NCBI GenBank assembly: GCA_051453625.1
Contig: JBOZIK010000001.1
Span: 276,865,962 to 276,929,961 of the forward strand
Source: Welwitschia mirabilis
Lineage: Eukaryota; Gnetophyta; Gnetopsida; Welwitschiales
DNA: 64,000 bases
Direction: 5' to 3'
Numbering within the stretch: position 1 is the first letter of the stretch; every line of letters starts with the position of its first letter. The notes under the pieces were generated by a model, which was not told the DNA's origin, did not search any database, and saw only the letters and a program-made list of their open reading frames with translations. This document shows positions 60,515-64,000 of the stretch, piece by piece. The position numbers and the translations under genes are program-made.

Positions 60515-60740
60515 TTTTTGAGATGCCTATTATTATGTGGTTAATAAAACCACCATTCCAATTTCTTCTTTTGCATTCCATTTTTTCTTTTATGTTCATC
60601 ATTACACTATCCATCCTTTTTATTATTTTATAAATTCTTATTATATAATTTTTTTAAATAATAAAATCATTAAACTGATTTCATTAAAAATTTCTCACAT
60701 TACAATATACTTGATCTATGCTTAATGGATAATATTTAAC
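60515..60740. repeat. Dispersed repeat, copy 1
   Basis: Matches 62415-62650 in the same orientation: 'tgagatgcctattattatgt', a GTGGTT/AACCAC inverted repeat, 'cacactatccatccttttt'-like and 'aaaaatttctcaca' words in order. A partial third copy of the hairpin start lies at 60445-60490. Confidence 0.85.
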
Positions 60741-62414
60741 AAATGCTATCTAAATAAAACCTAGTAAGTGAAAAACTTTGGTTCCACTTACATCCTCTAA
60801 GTGATCCATAATAGATGCATTCATTATTATTATTAAATGTATCTATAACTTTTTAACAAAGAAAGAAGTGGTCTATATGGTAGTGGATTTTTAGAATCTC
60901 TTGCATTGCTACTACTATGAGAAAGAGGTTTTAGAGACAAGAAGATGTAACTATTCAAAAAATTTCAATTGTTGTCATATCATGAAGCAACAATATCCTT
61001 CACAAAAATAATAGGAAATATTTCATTTGAAGATAAAACTTAATAAGGCCATCACTAGTTATAAAATGTGTACTAAATAAATCCCAAAATATTCTTTTCA
61101 TTATGATTCCTTTAGCTATTCTATTAAATTTGAAGATAAATATAAAGATTATTAGAACAAATACTTATTGAAGTAGAGAAGATAATAAAATTTTCCTTTT
61201 CTTTTCCTTTTTTGCTCTTTTTGTTTTCATCTTTTTAAATATTTGATGTACATAAATTTTTCCTCAAACCCATTTTTGTCATAGCTAGAGATTTGAATAT
61301 GCTAATGGAAAATGAATGGAGTGAAGAGAAGATTGTACTTGGTCTAAGTTCTAGTTTGAGATCTTTGAGTATATTATTTTCTACTGAGGTTTACTACCTA
61401 TGATATTAGCATGGGTTTTTTATTTCTTGGTTTATTGACCTCCAGAAGAACTCAAAGATTTGAATATAATCTACTTATACTTTAATCATAAAATTGTTTC
61501 TTACATTTGTGGGAGAGGAGACAAAGGAAGAAAAGTTCATAAGTTGCAAGATTACTAGAGTCATCCACACAAAAATATACTTCATATTTTTCTTAGCTTA
61601 TTTTAGTATCTTTGAATTGTAATTTATATTTATCAATGGATAATTTGTTAAAAATGAAGATGACTTTAAGAATTTTGATTCATTATTATCAAGACTTTTA
61701 TGTAATTACATTTATCTCTTTTCAAAAGAGGAGGAATGAATTAAGTAGGAATATTCTGAGAAGTATATTATTATAAGGTTTACTTTTTATAAGTGGATGT
61801 GTAATGATGACTTAACTATAATAAGCCTCTATCATGTGGTAAAAATTACTAAATTTCTAATTGCCTAAGTTAGGTTACTTATTCTAATTATGTAATTTAT
61901 TTGATGTAATTTTATATGAAGGAAATGTTATGAGAAGTGTTATGGGATACATCTCATGACATTTTTCATATATAAAATTGTTTGGTTTAGTTCCATAGTT
62001 GTGGTGAGTCCACATGTAATTTTGGGTGAATTCCATTTATGTAAATTGAGTGTGTTCCAAGTGTGATTAGTCCATATAATGTTGGATTAGTCCTATTTGT
62101 GATTTGGATTAGTATCATATGTGGTTGGAATTACTTCTCTTAGTTTAGTAGTATCTAGTTATTTAAGCAAGATATGCAAATTACTTAAAAACCACTTGAA
62201 GGATGTCTTCTTGGAAGTTGTGTAGGATGAAAGGTAAAGATTCAACTAGGAAGATCACTTGAAGAAAATATTCCTTGAAGTTGTACATTTTGGTAGCTTG
62301 GTGCTTCCATCATTTATTTGAAGATTAGTGCTTTTATTATCAATTTATAATTAATGTTAGTATTTCACTTTGTTAGAGAATTAATATTATAGAGGGGTTT
62401 GTTGGATATTTTTG
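60741..62414. other. Sequence between the two dispersed repeats; no gene recognised
   Basis: 1.67 kb, AT-rich, without clear coding potential. If the repeats are LTRs this would be the interior of a non-autonomous element. Confidence 0.4.
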
Positions 62415-62650
62415 ATGAGGTGCCTATAATTATGTGGTTGTTAAAAACCACCATCTTAATTTTTTTCTCCCACATCCCATTCTTCCTCTTATGTTCTTTC
62501 TCACACTATCCATCCTTTTTCTTGTTTTATAAATTATTATTATATAAATTTCTATTAAAAAAATGAAACCATTGAGTTAGTTTCATTGAAAATTTCTCAC
62601 ACTCCAATGGACCTCATTTGTACTTAATGGATAAGATTTAATAAGTGATA
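62415..62650. repeat. Dispersed repeat, copy 2
   Basis: Partner of 60515-60740. It begins TTGATGAGGTGCCTATAA and contains GTGGTTGTTAAAAACCAC, a 7-bp stem. Confidence 0.85.
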
Positions 62651-64000
62651 TGGTATTTTATTCAAGTTTGTTTAGCTATATCTTCCTAGCTAAAAAATGA
62701 CAAGAAAAGATCTAATAGCCTTCATAATGGTAGTATTTGCAAGAGTTTAAAAGAAAAAAAAAGTTTACATTTTGCTGAAAAATTTACCACTTTTTTCAAC
62801 GGTAAGTGAATGTTTTTGGTTTGTAAAATTAACTTCAAATCAAAATGTCAAAATTTAAAGCTATTAATGTCAAAATAATTATCTCATAAAATATTACTAA
62901 TTTTTTAAATAATCTTTATTTCTATAAAGCAAATAGCAAGGGAAAATTAGAAAGTTTAAATAGGAAGAAACAAAATGTGAGTAGCTTTGTTCACATTAAA
63001 ATTAAATGTTTAAAGACGAGGGATTAAGATTAAGGATCAAATTGAAAAATCTTAAGTAATAAAGTTTTTTCCATAATAAGAGAGCCTAATACTTCGATAA
63101 GAATAAAGCTATAATCATAGTACCGAGGGTAAGAACTTTTAATACCTTTCTAAGAAATAACATCTACACTTATGTGAAAATTCAAATATGATAAGGCAAA
63201 AAATAAACTATTTTATTAAAAAACAAAATAAAAAGAATAGAAATTAGAAATAGATTTGAAACTATCAAAAGGAAGAACGAAGTTGACAAATAATTTAGTG
63301 GTTACTTCATGACCTCTAAAAGGAGGCGTACAGGGAGGTAGGTCACTTATGATGAGCCCTAATCCTAATGAAAAGGGCTATTAAGATGGTATAACTTTAA
63401 AGCTATATTTTATAATATAAATAATCACTTTAAGAAACACTAATAGTTAATTTATAGAACATCCATAGTCACATTAAAAAATACCAATAGTTATCACTCA
63501 TACTAATAGTAACTTTATTATTTAAGGTATAGTTTAATATTTTTTTAATTAGTATATAAAGTTATTTTATTCATTATTTACTATGATTTTATTGAATATT
63601 TTTAGAAGTTTATGGGGTTTTTCCTTTTGGTAATCTAGGTAACTTAATTAGTTATTTGATTCTTACCCCCTTGTTGAACTAATAGATGCATGAAATTTAA
63701 TCATTACATCTTGTAATCAATTTTTTTATACTTATTAATCATACTATAATATTAGATAATTACTAGTTGAACCTGAAAGAAGAGGTTAACATAGAAGAGT
63801 AACTTCATATGTAAAATATTTTTATTTCTTTTCAGAAAGAACTCTACAGTAAAAATATGATTTATTTGAAAGTTATAGTAATGTAATATCTTTAATTCCA
63901 CTACTATATTTTCAAACTAAATTATATTGTGACATGGAAAATGAAGATCATGTATGTTTTTCATATATTTTATGTGTTACTATTTGAAATAGAATAAACT
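62651..64000. other. Unassigned AT-rich region
   Basis: I see no gene, RNA or element signature here. Confidence 0.5.

Noticed and set aside
60537-60725. 62-codon + strand open frame
   Set aside because: It lies in the dispersed repeat; the second copy does not keep the frame.

Overview
The window looks like nuclear DNA of a seed plant, and I favour a gymnosperm such as a conifer. The evidence is an ankyrin-repeat/PGG membrane-protein gene family with a short GT-AG intron, plant Copia elements primed by tRNA-Met, Gypsy elements primed by tRNA-Asp, plant L1-type LINEs, a very AT-rich background almost without CpG, and very old retroelements that still keep both LTRs. The species cannot be named from sequence alone. 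Assembly gaps lie at 1469-1493, 5767-6463, 15486-15585, 16002-16629, 20620-20629, 42209-42308 and 49066-49165.

Layout. (1) 1-792 is the 3' end of an open ankyrin/PGG gene, followed by about 1.2 kb of flank that is duplicated at 49-51 kb. (2) 2107-27705 is one old Copia element (D, + strand). It carries a nested minus-strand Copia (C, 3510-10539) and a nested minus-strand Gypsy (E, 13577-25879). E in turn holds a second minus-strand Gypsy (F, primer site 21044-21061). (3) 27706-29990 has nothing I recognise. (4) 30000-30409 is a GC-richer upstream region, and 30410-30908 is the 5' coding part of a second ankyrin gene. (5) 30909-48137 is a Copia element (A, + strand) inserted in that gene. A holds a LINE (about 32370-38090) and another Copia (B, 40278-46643). 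(6) 48138-50029 is the rest of the second ankyrin gene, now a pseudogene. (7) 50030-50995 is its duplicated 3' flank. (8) 50996-64000 is AT-rich, with a decayed minus-strand LINE (54900-56960), a 36-bp tandem repeat and a pair of 230-bp direct repeats.

The only host genes seen are the two ankyrin/PGG copies. Copy 1 is intact as far as it can be seen. Copy 2 was split by 17.2 kb of nested retroelements and also carries nonsense changes, a 41-bp deletion and tandem duplications. All retroelements are dead: stops and frameshifts are everywhere, and several catalytic residues are lost through transitions. Primer-binding sites, target-site duplications and LTR repeat motifs differ from expected sequences mainly by C-to-T/G-to-A changes, as expected from long-term deamination of methylated cytosine. 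I found no CRISPR array, tRNA or rRNA gene, and no coherent new multi-gene system. The most informative signals are the split gene, the nesting order and the decay pattern of the LTR repeats.
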